The translations under genes and the position numbers were made by a program. The notes below the pieces were generated by a model that made no database searches, was not told the DNA's origin, and was given only the letters and a program-made list of their open reading frames with translations. DNA of 38,098 bases from NCBI RefSeq assembly GCF_002934685.1, contig NZ_NKHL01000120.1:156180-194277 (forward strand). Reading direction: 5' to 3'. Below, piece by piece: positions 8,826 to 17,235 of the stretch. The stretch comes from Pseudomonas bohemica. GTDB lineage: Bacteria > Pseudomonadota > Gammaproteobacteria > Pseudomonadales > Pseudomonadaceae. Within the stretch, counting starts at the first letter, position 1; every line of letters begins with the position of its first letter.

Positions 8826-8864
8826 CTTGTACAAAACCTGTGTGAGTTGCCTTTGTTGTACAAG
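8826..8864. promoter_or_regulatory. Paired TTGTACAA palindromes in the crtE-idi intergenic region
   Basis: Two perfect 8-base palindromes TTGTACAA at 8827-8834 and 8856-8863, 29 bases centre to centre. The flanking C and G extend them into outer arms CTTGTACAA (8826-8834) and TTGTACAAG (8856-8864), so the whole block is itself an inverted repeat. Their place between divergent carotenoid genes makes a shared operator likely. MerR-family light/B12 regulators (LitR/CarH) control crt genes in several bacteria and are one candidate; no such gene lies in this window. Confidence 0.6.
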
Positions 8865-8923
8865 TTTGCTCAGGTAGATGACCACGCCGCCTATCAAATG
8901 ATTCAAGCAATCTGGGGCTTGTA

Positions 8924-9979
8924 ATGAGTGAAAGCGATCTGAGTCGACGCAAGGACGATCACCTGAACATCGTGTTGGACAGGCGCGCGGTCCGCCATGG
9001 CGTGGGTACCGGGTTCGATGCCCTGCAATTGGAGCACTGTGCGCTGCCCGAGCTGGATCTGGACACCATCGACCTGCGCAGTGCCCTGGTGGGCAAGGCG
9101 CTGAGAGCACCGTTGCTGATCAGCTCCATGACCGGCGGTGCGGATCGGTCCGCTGCGATCAACCGCCATCTGGCTGAGGCCGCTCAGGCGCTGGGCATCG
9201 CGATGGGTGTCGGTTCGCAGCGAGTGGGACTCAGAAGCGGAAACGACCAGGGCTTGACCCGCGAGCTGCGCCGCCTGGCGCCTGATGTCCCGTTATTGGG
9301 CAACATCGGTGCCGCTCAACTGCTGGAACGCGATGGCCTCGATCTGGCGCGTCGATCTGTGGATTCACTGCAGGCCGATGCGCTGATCATCCATTTGAAT
9401 CCCCTGCAGGAAGCGGTGCAGGCGGAAGGCGACAGAAACTGGCGCGGCGTCCTGGAAGCCATTCGTCGTACCGTCGAGTCTGTCGGCGTGCCCGTCATCG
9501 TCAAGGAAGTAGGCGCCGGGATATCGGCACAGGTCGCTGTGGCGCTGGCCCGCGCCGGGGTGCAGGTCATCGATGTCGCGGGACTTGGCGGCACGAGCTG
9601 GGCCGCTGTCGAGGCCGAACGCGCAGTGCGGCCCATCGATCGGGAGGTGGCCGTCGCGTTTACCTACTGGGGCATTCCCACCGCCACCAGCCTCAGGATG
9701 GTCCGGCAGGCACTCCCCGATATGACCCTGATTGCGTCCGGGGGGATCCGCAACGGCGTTGACGCCGCCAAGGCCATTTGCCTGGGTGCCGACCTGATCG
9801 GCCAGGCGGCGGGCGTTCTTCGTGACGCAACCCTGTCGACGGCAGCGGTCATCGAGCACTTCGAGATCGTCATCAGGCAACTGAGGATCGCCTGCTTCTG
9901 CACGGGATCGGCGGATCTGGCGGCATTGCGAAACGCGCGCCTCTTACCAACCGAACCATCGTTGCCACTTCATCCATGA
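8924..9979 (+). CDS. fni: Type 2 isopentenyl-diphosphate isomerase (FMN-dependent)
   Basis: A 351-residue type 2 IDI (Fni/IdI2), which interconverts IPP and DMAPP using reduced FMN. Signature segments are RRKDDHLNIVL at the N-terminus, PLLISSMTGGAD, MGVGSQRVGL, VIVKEVGAGIS, AGLGGTSWAAVE and the phosphate-binding IASGGIRNGVDAAKAICLGAD. GGGG is 7 bases before the ATG. It is the first gene of a forward operon; its stop overlaps the crtX start by ATGA. Being in the crt operon, it presumably raises DMAPP supply for carotenoids. Identity as type 2 rather than the Nudix type 1 enzyme is clear. Confidence 0.95.
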   Translation: MSESDLSRRKDDHLNIVLDRRAVRHGVGTGFDALQLEHCALPELDLDTIDLRSALVGKALRAPLLISSMTGGADRSAAINRHLAEAAQALGIAMGVGSQRVGLRSGNDQGLTRELRRLAPDVPLLGNIGAAQLLERDGLDLARRSVDSLQADALIIHLNPLQEAVQAEGDRNWRGVLEAIRRTVESVGVPVIVKEVGAGISAQVAVALARAGVQVIDVAGLGGTSWAAVEAERAVRPIDREVAVAFTYWGIPTATSLRMVRQALPDMTLIASGGIRNGVDAAKAICLGADLIGQAAGVLRDATLSTAAVIEHFEIVIRQLRIACFCTGSADLAALRNARLLPTEPSLPLHP

Positions 9980-11250
9980 GTCATTTCGGCGTCGTCGCGC
10001 CCGCTTTCTACAGCCATTTCCAGGCGTTCCAGGCGCTGGCGTCGGAGTTGATCGAACGTGGCCACAAGGTCACGTTCTTTCAGCAGGCCGATGCCCGGCG
10101 CTGGCTGGCGGATCCGCGAATAGGCTTTCATGCCGTCGGTGCCGTCAGCCATCCACCCGGCAGTCTGGACCGGGTGTTGCGGAGGGCCGCCACCTCGAAC
10201 AACCCGTTGCGCCTGCGTGGCGTCATCCGTGATTTATGCGCGACCAGCACAATGCTGTGCACGGAACTGCCGGGTGCATTGAGTCAAAGAGGTATCGATG
10301 CGCTGCTGTGTGATCAGATGGAGGCGGCCGGTGGTCTGGTTGCAGAGGCCCTGGATCTGCCGTTCATTTCTGTCGCCTGCGCGCTGCCGGTCAACCGCGA
10401 ACCGCAGATTCCCCTGGCCGTCATGCCATTCCCTTATCGCCTTGATGAACGCAGTCGCCGGATGTACGAAGGCAGTCAGCGGGTGTATGACTGGCTGATG
10501 CGGCCTCTGCGCGATGTCATTCGCGAAGCCTGCCGACGATTTGCCCTCGAGCCGCGCGATGGCCTCCACCAATGTCTTTCACCTTACGCCCAGATCAGTC
10601 AGACGATTGCAGGGTTCGATCTGCCCCGCCGTCAGCTGCCGACTACCTTTCACGCTGTCGGCCCCTTGCGTACGCCGAGCCGGCTTTTGGCAGGCGAGTG
10701 GGAGATCGACCCTCAGCGCCCCTTTATCTTTGCCAGCCTGGGAACGCTTCAGGGCGGGCGCATGGACATGTTTCGTCGTGTGGCCAAGGCATGCGCGCGT
10801 CTCGATGCGCAGTTATGGGTCGCGCACTGCGGTGGCCTTGGTCCTGCGCAAGAGAACCGGCTCAAGCGCCTCGGCGCCACGTGGGTTACCGATTTCGCGC
10901 CACAACAGTGGGTGCTTGAAAAGGCCGACGCGGTGGTGACCCATGGCGGCCTGAACACGGTGATGGATGCGATCAAGGCAAGTACGCCCATGCTGGTCAT
11001 GCCAATCGGGTTCGACCAACCCGGCGTTGCAGCCAGGGTCATTTATGCCGGTGCAGGGTTGCAACTGAGCCGTCGTGCCCATGCCGGAAAAATTCACGAT
11101 GCGCTGGTTCAGCTTCTCGATTATCCCGTCGCGCCGCTACAGCGGCTGGCGCAGGAGCTGGAACAGGCTGGCGGCACCCCACGCGCGGCTGACATCGTCG
11201 AAACGGTTATCCGTAGCGGCAAGCCTGCAATGGCGGGTGGAATCCCATGA
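9976..11250 (+). CDS. crtX: Zeaxanthin glucosyltransferase CrtX
   Basis: A 424-residue GT1-family glycosyltransferase that adds glucose from UDP-glucose to zeaxanthin hydroxyls. The N-terminal acceptor domain begins FGVVAPAFYSHFQAF with ELIERGHKVTFF. The C-terminal nucleotide-sugar domain carries SLGTLQGGR and the donor-binding THGGLNTVMDAIKASTPM ... PIGFDQPGVAARV near residue 318. Length and layout match Pantoea CrtX. The start overlaps the idi stop and the end overlaps crtY, both by ATGA, indicating translational coupling. Its presence means the likely final pigment is zeaxanthin glucoside, not free zeaxanthin. Confidence 0.94.
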   Translation: MSHFGVVAPAFYSHFQAFQALASELIERGHKVTFFQQADARRWLADPRIGFHAVGAVSHPPGSLDRVLRRAATSNNPLRLRGVIRDLCATSTMLCTELPGALSQRGIDALLCDQMEAAGGLVAEALDLPFISVACALPVNREPQIPLAVMPFPYRLDERSRRMYEGSQRVYDWLMRPLRDVIREACRRFALEPRDGLHQCLSPYAQISQTIAGFDLPRRQLPTTFHAVGPLRTPSRLLAGEWEIDPQRPFIFASLGTLQGGRMDMFRRVAKACARLDAQLWVAHCGGLGPAQENRLKRLGATWVTDFAPQQWVLEKADAVVTHGGLNTVMDAIKASTPMLVMPIGFDQPGVAARVIYAGAGLQLSRRAHAGKIHDALVQLLDYPVAPLQRLAQELEQAGGTPRAADIVETVIRSGKPAMAGGIP

Positions 11251-12413
11251 AGCATGATCTGATTCTTGCTGGAGCAGGCTTGGCCAACGGTCTGATCGCC
11301 TGGCGGCTCAAACAATTACGGCCCGAGCTGCGCGTGCTGTGTATTGAGCAGCAGGCGGGAATCGGCGGTAATCACACCTGGTCGTTTCACGATGGCGATC
11401 TCAACCCGGCGCAGCATCAGTGGATCGCGCCGCTGGTGGTGCACCGATGGCCTTGCTACGACGTGCATTTCCCGGCGCGCTCGCGTCGTCTTTCTTCGGG
11501 CTATGCCAGTGTTACCTCCGAGCGCTTTGTGAAGGTCATTGGTGCAGCATTGGGTGATGACTTGCGCACAGGCCAAACCATTGTGCAGGTAAGCCCGCGC
11601 TCGGTATCACTCGCAAGCGGCGAGCGGCTTGTAGCCGACGCCGTTATCGACGGTCGCGGGGTGAAAGAAAGCCGGCACCTGGTGCTGGGACGTCAGGCAT
11701 TTCTGGGCCAGCTCCTCCAGTTACAAGCGCCCCATGGACTCGAAGCGCCCATCATCATGGATGCGCGAGTGGCCCAGGGAGAGGGTTACCGCTTCGTCTA
11801 CGTCCTGCCGTTTACGCCGGATACCGTACTGGTAGAAGACACGCATTATGTGGATCGGCACGCGCTCTCGGGCGAACGACTGCGCGCCAATATCAGCGAG
11901 TACGTACGCGAGCAGGGTTGGACAGTGGCTGCCTGTCTGCGCGAAGAGCAGGGGGTGTTGCCGATCACCCTCGCGGGCGATTTCGCCAGTTTCTGGGACG
12001 AGGCTGAGGGGCAGCCGCGTTCTGGATTGCGCGCCGGGTTGTTCCATTGCACCACCGGCTATTCATTGCCTCATGCCGTACGCCTGGCGGACTGGATCGC
12101 GCAGCGACGCAATCTGGATGCAGAGTCACTGGCCACGGGCATGCGCGCATTCGCTCATCAGGCCTGGCGCCGCCAGCGTTTTTATCGCCTGCTCAACCGC
12201 ATGCTGTTTCTGGCCGGGCGACCTCAGGATCGCTGGCAGGTGATGCAGCGTTTCTATGGTCTGTCCGAGGGGCTGATCAGCCGGTTCTATGCTGGCGACA
12301 GCAGCTTGTGGGACAAGCTGCGCGTGGTCTCCGGCAAACCCCCCGTACCCGTCAAGGAGGCCATGCACGCGATGCTCCGTTACTTGCCCAGACACTACGA
12401 GAACCGAGAATGA
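11247..12413 (+). CDS. crtY: Lycopene beta-cyclase CrtY
   Basis: A 388-residue bacterial CrtY-type cyclase that closes both ends of lycopene to give beta-carotene. It starts with an FAD/NAD-binding motif LILAGAGLANGLIAWRL, then GIGGNHTWSFHD, a conserved feature of this family, and contains FVYVLPFTPDTVLVEDTHY, DGRGV and TGYSLPHAVRLADWI. It overlaps crtX upstream and crtI downstream by 4 bases each (ATGA). The enzyme is membrane-peripheral in relatives. No missing motif was noticed. Confidence 0.95.
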   Translation: MKHDLILAGAGLANGLIAWRLKQLRPELRVLCIEQQAGIGGNHTWSFHDGDLNPAQHQWIAPLVVHRWPCYDVHFPARSRRLSSGYASVTSERFVKVIGAALGDDLRTGQTIVQVSPRSVSLASGERLVADAVIDGRGVKESRHLVLGRQAFLGQLLQLQAPHGLEAPIIMDARVAQGEGYRFVYVLPFTPDTVLVEDTHYVDRHALSGERLRANISEYVREQGWTVAACLREEQGVLPITLAGDFASFWDEAEGQPRSGLRAGLFHCTTGYSLPHAVRLADWIAQRRNLDAESLATGMRAFAHQAWRRQRFYRLLNRMLFLAGRPQDRWQVMQRFYGLSEGLISRFYAGDSSLWDKLRVVSGKPPVPVKEAMHAMLRYLPRHYENRE

Positions 12414-13900
12414 CCGACGCAAAAAAAGCCATCGTGATTGGCGCGGGATTTGGGGGGCTGGCGTTAGCGATCAGGCTTCAGGCCGCCGGCGTTCAGACCA
12501 CGTTGCTGGAGAAACGTGACAAACCCGGTGGTCGCGCTTACGTGTACCACGACGAGGGTTTTACCTTCGATGCCGGGCCCACGGTGATCACGGACCCCAC
12601 CGCGATCCAGCAGCTGTTTACCGCAGCAGGGAAGCAGATGAGCGACTACGTCGAGCTGCTTCCCGTGTCGCCGTTCTACCAGTTGTGTTGGGAAGATGGC
12701 TCGCGATTCGACTACGCCAACGACCAAATAGCGCTGGATCGGCAGATCGCAGCCTTCAATCCCAACGATGTTGCGGGTTACCGGAGGTTCCTGGCCTATT
12801 CGAAAGCGGTCTTTCGCGAGGGTTACCTGAAATTGGGCGCTGTCCCGTTCCTGTCGTTTCGCGACATGATCCAGGCTGGCCCGCAGCTTGCGCGGTTACA
12901 GGCTTGGCGCAGCGTCTATTCGATGGTTTCGAAATTCATCGAAGATGACAAACTGCGCCAGGCATTTTCCTTTCACTCGTTGTTGGTGGGAGGAAATCCA
13001 TTCTCGACTTCCTCGATCTACACCCTCATCCATGCGCTGGAGCGGGAGTGGGGCGTCTGGTTTCCCAAAGGCGGCACGGGCGCGTTGGTGAACGCGCTGG
13101 TCAAGCTGTTCGAAGACATTGGTGGCCGGGTGGAGCTCAACGCCGATGTCGCGAGCATTGAGATCCAGGAGAGCAGAGCCACGGGTGTTCGTCTCGCGGA
13201 CGGTCGGCAATTTCAGGCCGACAGCGTCGCCTCAAATGCCGATGTGATGCACACCTACGCCAAGCTGCTCGGTGCGCACCCCAGAGGCGTGCAGGAAAGT
13301 ACCCGGCTCAAGAGCAAGCGCTACAGCAACTCGCTGTTTGTCATTCACTTTGGTCTCAAACGACCACAGCCCCAGTTGCAGCATCACACGGTGTGTTTCG
13401 GGCCACGCTATCGGGCGCTTATTCAAGAGATCTTCAAGGGTGACGCGTTGGCCGAGGACTTTTCTCTGTACCTGCACGCGCCATGCGTCACTGACCCGAG
13501 CCTGGCGCCGCCGGGCTGCTCCAGCCATTACGTCTTGTCGCCGGTGCCGCATCTGGGCAACGCGCCCATCGATTGGTCGATTGAAGGACCTCGTTATCGG
13601 GACCGGATCTTCGACTACCTCGAAAAACATTACATCCCGGGCCTGCGCGAGGACCTGGTGACCTGTCGCGTTTTTACGCCCGATGATTTTCAGAGCGAGC
13701 TGAACGCACACCTCGGATCGGCGTTTTCCCTCGAACCGATCCTCAGCCAAAGCGCCTGGTTCCGACCGCACAATCGCGACGCGAGCCTGGGCAACGTCTA
13801 CCTGGTCGGTGCCGGCACGCATCCCGGCGCAGGGGTGCCGGGGGTGATCGGCTCGGCCAAAGCCACTGCGGGCCTGATGCTGGAGGACTTGCACCTGTGA
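12410..13900 (+). CDS. crtI: Phytoene desaturase CrtI
   Basis: A 496-residue CrtI-type desaturase that converts phytoene to lycopene using FAD. The N-terminal Rossmann motif is IVIGAGFGGLALAIRLQAAG, followed by LLEKRDKPGGRAYVY and FDAGPTVITDP. The C-terminal FAD/carotene signature is VGAGTHPGAGVPGVIGSAKA. The start at 12410 sits in an ATGA overlap with the crtY stop and matches known CrtI starts; the frame runs open further upstream inside crtY without biological support. The end overlaps crtB by GTGA. Its length is normal for the family. Confidence 0.96.
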   Translation: MTDAKKAIVIGAGFGGLALAIRLQAAGVQTTLLEKRDKPGGRAYVYHDEGFTFDAGPTVITDPTAIQQLFTAAGKQMSDYVELLPVSPFYQLCWEDGSRFDYANDQIALDRQIAAFNPNDVAGYRRFLAYSKAVFREGYLKLGAVPFLSFRDMIQAGPQLARLQAWRSVYSMVSKFIEDDKLRQAFSFHSLLVGGNPFSTSSIYTLIHALEREWGVWFPKGGTGALVNALVKLFEDIGGRVELNADVASIEIQESRATGVRLADGRQFQADSVASNADVMHTYAKLLGAHPRGVQESTRLKSKRYSNSLFVIHFGLKRPQPQLQHHTVCFGPRYRALIQEIFKGDALAEDFSLYLHAPCVTDPSLAPPGCSSHYVLSPVPHLGNAPIDWSIEGPRYRDRIFDYLEKHYIPGLREDLVTCRVFTPDDFQSELNAHLGSAFSLEPILSQSAWFRPHNRDASLGNVYLVGAGTHPGAGVPGVIGSAKATAGLMLEDLHL

Positions 13901-14898
13901 ACGTTATCGACGCGCACGATCAGCGGTTGCTCGATCATGCGACGAGAAGCATCGCGGTAGGCTCGAAGAGTTTTGCAGCGGCGTCGCGCCTGTTCGACCC
14001 GGCGACACGCCGCAGTGCGGTGATGCTCTATGCCTGGTGTCGGCATTGTGACGACGTGATCGACGGCCAGGAGGCCGGGCATTCGGCAACGGTCGTCGGG
14101 CAGCAAGAGGTCAACCATCGACTCGCGGGGCTGGTCGCGCAGACTCAGGCGGTCTACGCAGGGTTTCCCGTTGAAACCGAGGCATTTGCGGCGTTTCGCG
14201 ACGTGGTGATTCGCCACGGAATTCAAGAGACTTATGCGCTGGAGCACTTGTCCGGTTTTGCGATGGATGTTCAGCAACGGCGATACGATTACATCGACGA
14301 CACCCTGGACTATTGCTACCACGTGGCGGGCGTTGTCGGACTGATGATGGCCCAGGTCATGGGTGTCAGCGATGAACCGACGCTGGATCGCGCGTGTGAT
14401 CTGGGGATGGGATTTCAACTGACCAACATCGCCCGTGACATCGTCGAAGATGCCCGCGTCGGCCGTTGTTATCTGCCGCGGGACTGGCTCGAAGAGTTGT
14501 CGATTCCCGAACAGCATCTCGCTGATATTCAGTATCGAGATTCTTTGGCCGTGCTGGCGCAGCGACTGATTGATATGGCGGAGCCCTTCTACGTCAGCGC
14601 GCACGCCGGGTTGTCTTCCCTGCCTTGGCGCTCGGCGTGGGCGGTGGCCACGGCCAGCGGCGTTTACCGAGAGATCGGCATGAATGTCAAAAAACGCGGT
14701 GCGCATGCCTGGGACACGCGGGTCTCTACCACGAAACTGGATAAAGTACGTTTGGTGCTTGCCGGGCTGTGGCGCGCCGTCAGTTCGCGTGGTCGTCGCT
14801 GGCCTGAGCGTCGGGCTGACCTGTGGCAGCGTCCCCGTCACGCTTGTGCAGCGGGCCGTCATGCAGTTTCCGCAGTTGCTCGCGAAGCTTGGAAATAG
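13897..14898 (+). CDS. crtB: Phytoene synthase CrtB
   Basis: A 333-residue squalene/phytoene synthase that joins two GGPP into phytoene. The two Asp-rich motifs are DDVID (residues 52-56, after LYAWCRHC) and DIVED (181-185, within NIARDIVEDARVGRCYLP). The start codon is GTG in a GTGA overlap with the crtI stop. The last 119 bases overlap, on the opposite strand, the 3' end of crtZ, so its C-terminal tail is encoded antisense to crtZ. The tail (Arg-rich, after about residue 290) is not part of the catalytic core. Confidence 0.95.
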   Translation: MNVIDAHDQRLLDHATRSIAVGSKSFAAASRLFDPATRRSAVMLYAWCRHCDDVIDGQEAGHSATVVGQQEVNHRLAGLVAQTQAVYAGFPVETEAFAAFRDVVIRHGIQETYALEHLSGFAMDVQQRRYDYIDDTLDYCYHVAGVVGLMMAQVMGVSDEPTLDRACDLGMGFQLTNIARDIVEDARVGRCYLPRDWLEELSIPEQHLADIQYRDSLAVLAQRLIDMAEPFYVSAHAGLSSLPWRSAWAVATASGVYREIGMNVKKRGAHAWDTRVSTTKLDKVRLVLAGLWRAVSSRGRRWPERRADLWQRPRHACAAGRHAVSAVAREAWK

Positions 14899-15343
14899 TC
14901 GGTGCATAGAGAAAACCGAAGGAAACGCAGCGCTCTTTTCCCGAGACAGCGTGGTGCATCAGGTGCGCCTGATAGAGCCGCTTGAGATAACCGTTTCGCG
15001 GCACATACCGCAGAGGCCAGCGCTTGTGCACCAGTCCGTCGTGAGCGAGAAAGTACAGGAAGCCATAGGCCGTCATACCCGCGCCGATCCACTCCAGCGG
15101 GTGCATCCCTTGGCTGCCGAGGGCGATCAGCACAATGGCGAACAGCGCAAAGACCACGGCGTACAGATCGTTCTTCTCAAACCAGCCGGCTCTGGGCTCA
15201 TGATGGGAACGATGCCAACCCCAGCCCCAACCGTGCATCACATATTTGTGCGCCACGAACGCAAAGCCTTCCATGCCAAGGAGCGTGGCCAGAAAAACCA
15301 GTGCGTTCACCATCATGCCTGCCACCCCCAAGAAGACAGGCAT
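14780..15343 (-). CDS. crtZ: Beta-carotene 3-hydroxylase CrtZ
   Basis: A 187-residue membrane di-iron hydroxylase of the fatty acid hydroxylase type that turns beta-carotene into zeaxanthin. All four His motifs are present: HKYVMH (residues 32-37), HRSHH (44-48), HDGLVH (101-106) and HLMHH (127-131). Hydrophobic segments lie at about 8-30 and 60-100. It converges on crtB and overlaps it by 119 bases, as the end piece of the Pantoea-type layout. The start at 15343 has only a weak ribosome site; ATG pairs at 15313/15316 are alternatives. It is not in the main operon, so it needs its own promoter, perhaps shared with the small gene upstream. Confidence 0.94.
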   Translation of the reverse strand: MPVFLGVAGMMVNALVFLATLLGMEGFAFVAHKYVMHGWGWGWHRSHHEPRAGWFEKNDLYAVVFALFAIVLIALGSQGMHPLEWIGAGMTAYGFLYFLAHDGLVHKRWPLRYVPRNGYLKRLYQAHLMHHAVSGKERCVSFGFLYAPTISKLREQLRKLHDGPLHKRDGDAATGQPDAQASDDHAN

Positions 15344-15456
15344 GAGACCCCGCGGCGCTGATGAACGTTCTCGTTTTCTGGGCAATAGCGGCAAACGGCC
15401 CGGATCACAATTAAAACCGGCATTCTTACCTTCATGCCGAGGACACCTCAAAGCAT

Positions 15457-15699
15457 CTAACGCGGATTCGGCTGATCATCGAACTCGGCATTAGCAACGT
15501 CCACATCAGCCATATTTTCCTGTCTCAGGGCCTCTTCGTCGGTATCGAGCGGTGTTTCTCCATCGTTGTCGGGCAATTCGTCCACGCCGGCCTCGTCATC
15601 CGGCTTGAGGTCGGTACGGCGGGGTGAGAGGGGCTCTGGTGAGGTAGGAAGCGGATCATCCCCGCCCATTCCACCTTGAAGCTTGATTTGTGTATTCAT
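15457..15699 (-). CDS. Small acidic protein upstream of crtZ
   Basis: 80 residues, very rich in Asp, Glu and Pro (PDDEAGVDELPDNDGETP, ADVDVANAEFDDQPNPR), with no hydrophobic segment, so probably disordered and cytoplasmic. The start at 15699 is set by a strong AGGAGG 5 bases upstream; the frame is open to 15732. It lies 113 bases ahead of crtZ on the same strand and may share its transcript. I do not recognise a family with a known function. Confidence 0.65.
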   Translation of the reverse strand: MNTQIKLQGGMGGDDPLPTSPEPLSPRRTDLKPDDEAGVDELPDNDGETPLDTDEEALRQENMADVDVANAEFDDQPNPR

Positions 15700-15793
15700 C
15701 ACAACCTCCTGACGCAGCGTTTTGCCGCGCATGAGGCATTGGAAACAGGTATGTTGGCTCCGTTCGTCTCGACTGACTGACGGCGCTTAGGGA

Positions 15794-16036
15794 CTACAGC
15801 TTGCCAACCTCACCGGTCGCCTCTGCGACCGTCGCCAACAGATTTTCCATCTCTTCTATCGAGGTCTGGAGGCTGGAAAAGCATTGCGACAAGGACTGCT
15901 TCGAGTCGACCGTCTGATGACCTTTCAGGGGTTCAACCTGGGTCAGTTCCAACTGCTCAAGCTCATCCACCGCTTTACGCAGCGCCCGTAGCATCGCCGC
16001 AATGCCGATAATGTGTCGTTCGCTGGCCCTGGTCAT
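15794..16036 (-). CDS. Small helical protein, unknown function
   Basis: 80 residues, almost all predicted helix with heptad-like leucines (AAMLRALRKAVDELEQLEL; later SLQTSIEEMENLLATVAEA), so a short coiled coil or helical hairpin is likely. The start at 16036 has GGAG 5 bases upstream. The frame is open to 16288, but that extension has a composition unlike protein. It has no signal peptide. It is followed on the same strand by the small acidic gene after about 95 bases. Function unknown. Confidence 0.6.
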   Translation of the reverse strand: MTRASERHIIGIAAMLRALRKAVDELEQLELTQVEPLKGHQTVDSKQSLSQCFSSLQTSIEEMENLLATVAEATGEVGKL

Positions 16037-16210
16037 AGCGTCTCCACCCTTTGCGCGTCGCCGAATTGTTTGGACACCTTGCAACGCCGCCCGTGCACTG
16101 CAACTCCAGATCCTAGTGGGCCAGACCTTCAAAAAAATGACCATAGCCTGGATAAAGGTGCAGCGCCCATCGATCCTTGAACCACTTTGGAATTGCAAAG
16201 CGAGAAAACC

Positions 16211-17182
16211 ATGACTACCGCTCAACCCACGCTTCCTGTTTTTCAAGATGTGCTTGACGCTGCCGAACGGATTCGCGGCCACGCTCACCGCACACCCGTG
16301 TTGACCTCACGCACGCTCGACGGGCAAACGGGCGCGGAAGTGTTTTTCAAGTGTGAAAACTACCAACGCATGGGCGCTTTCAAGTTTCGTGGGGCGTTCA
16401 ACGCACTCGCACGGTTCGACGAACGCCAGCGTCAGGCAGGTGTCGTGGCATTTTCATCTGGCAACCACGCTCAAGGTATCGCGTTGTCGGCGCGTATCCT
16501 GGGTATTCCAGCGACTATCGTCATGCCGCACGACGCCCCGGCCGCAAAGATGGCGGCGACACGGGAATACGGCGCGACCGTGGTGCTCTACGACCGTTAC
16601 AGCGAGGATCGGGAAGCGATTGGCAGGAAACTGGCCCAAGAGCGTGGTTTCACTTTGATTCCTTCCTACGACCATCCAGATGTGATTGCCGGTCAGGGCA
16701 CCGCGACGCTGGAGTTGTTGCAAGAAACCGGACCGCTAGATGCGTTGTTCGTCTGCTTGGGGGGCGGTGGCCTGTTGGCTGGCGCGGCGCTGGCGACGCG
16801 TGCGCTGTCGCCCGATTGCACACTCTATGGCGTGGAGCCCAAGGCTGGAAACGACGGCCAGCAGTCATTTCGCGGCGGAAAAATCGTGCATATCGACACC
16901 CCGGATACCCTGGCCGACGGGGCCCAGACCCAACATTTGGGGCATTACACGTTCCCGATCATTCAACGCGATGTCGACGACATCCTCACCGTGAGCGACG
17001 AGCAATTGGTGGCCGGCCTGCGGTTTTTCGCCGAGCGAATGAAAATGGTCGTCGAGCCTACCGGCTGCCTGGGACTGGCCGCCGTGCGCGAGATGGGCGC
17101 GGCACTTGAAGGTAAACGGGTGGGCGTCATCGTGAGCGGTGGCAACATTGACCTGGATCGGTACGCCCGGTTGCTGAGCTGA
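16211..17182 (+). CDS. PLP-dependent threonine/serine dehydratase or serine racemase-like enzyme
   Basis: 323 residues of the fold-type II PLP family. The Schiff-base lysine is K58 in MGAFKFRGAFNAL; the cofactor carboxylate loop is SSGNHAQG; the phosphate-binding Gly loop is CLGGGGLLAG; the end has VIVSGGNIDLDRYARLL. The short length without an ACT domain excludes the biosynthetic IlvA form and fits catabolic threonine ammonia-lyase, serine racemase or 3-hydroxyaspartate ammonia-lyase. These cannot be told apart here. The start was taken at the ATG of MTTAQP, because the upstream extension to 16187 has no ribosome site. Confidence 0.85.
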   Translation: MTTAQPTLPVFQDVLDAAERIRGHAHRTPVLTSRTLDGQTGAEVFFKCENYQRMGAFKFRGAFNALARFDERQRQAGVVAFSSGNHAQGIALSARILGIPATIVMPHDAPAAKMAATREYGATVVLYDRYSEDREAIGRKLAQERGFTLIPSYDHPDVIAGQGTATLELLQETGPLDALFVCLGGGGLLAGAALATRALSPDCTLYGVEPKAGNDGQQSFRGGKIVHIDTPDTLADGAQTQHLGHYTFPIIQRDVDDILTVSDEQLVAGLRFFAERMKMVVEPTGCLGLAAVREMGAALEGKRVGVIVSGGNIDLDRYARLLS

Positions 17183-17235
17183 TAGCAAGTGCGGACTGGC
17201 TCTGGTCTTTTTTGGGGCTGGCCGCAGTGATGCAG

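Noticed and set aside
12047..12409. Long upstream extension of the crtI frame inside crtY
   Set aside because: The extension is the +2 shadow of crtY; the ATGA overlap and family N-terminus place the crtI start at 12410.
13798..14907. 369-codon reverse frame over crtB
   Set aside because: Antisense to crtB and the end of crtI; composition not protein-like.
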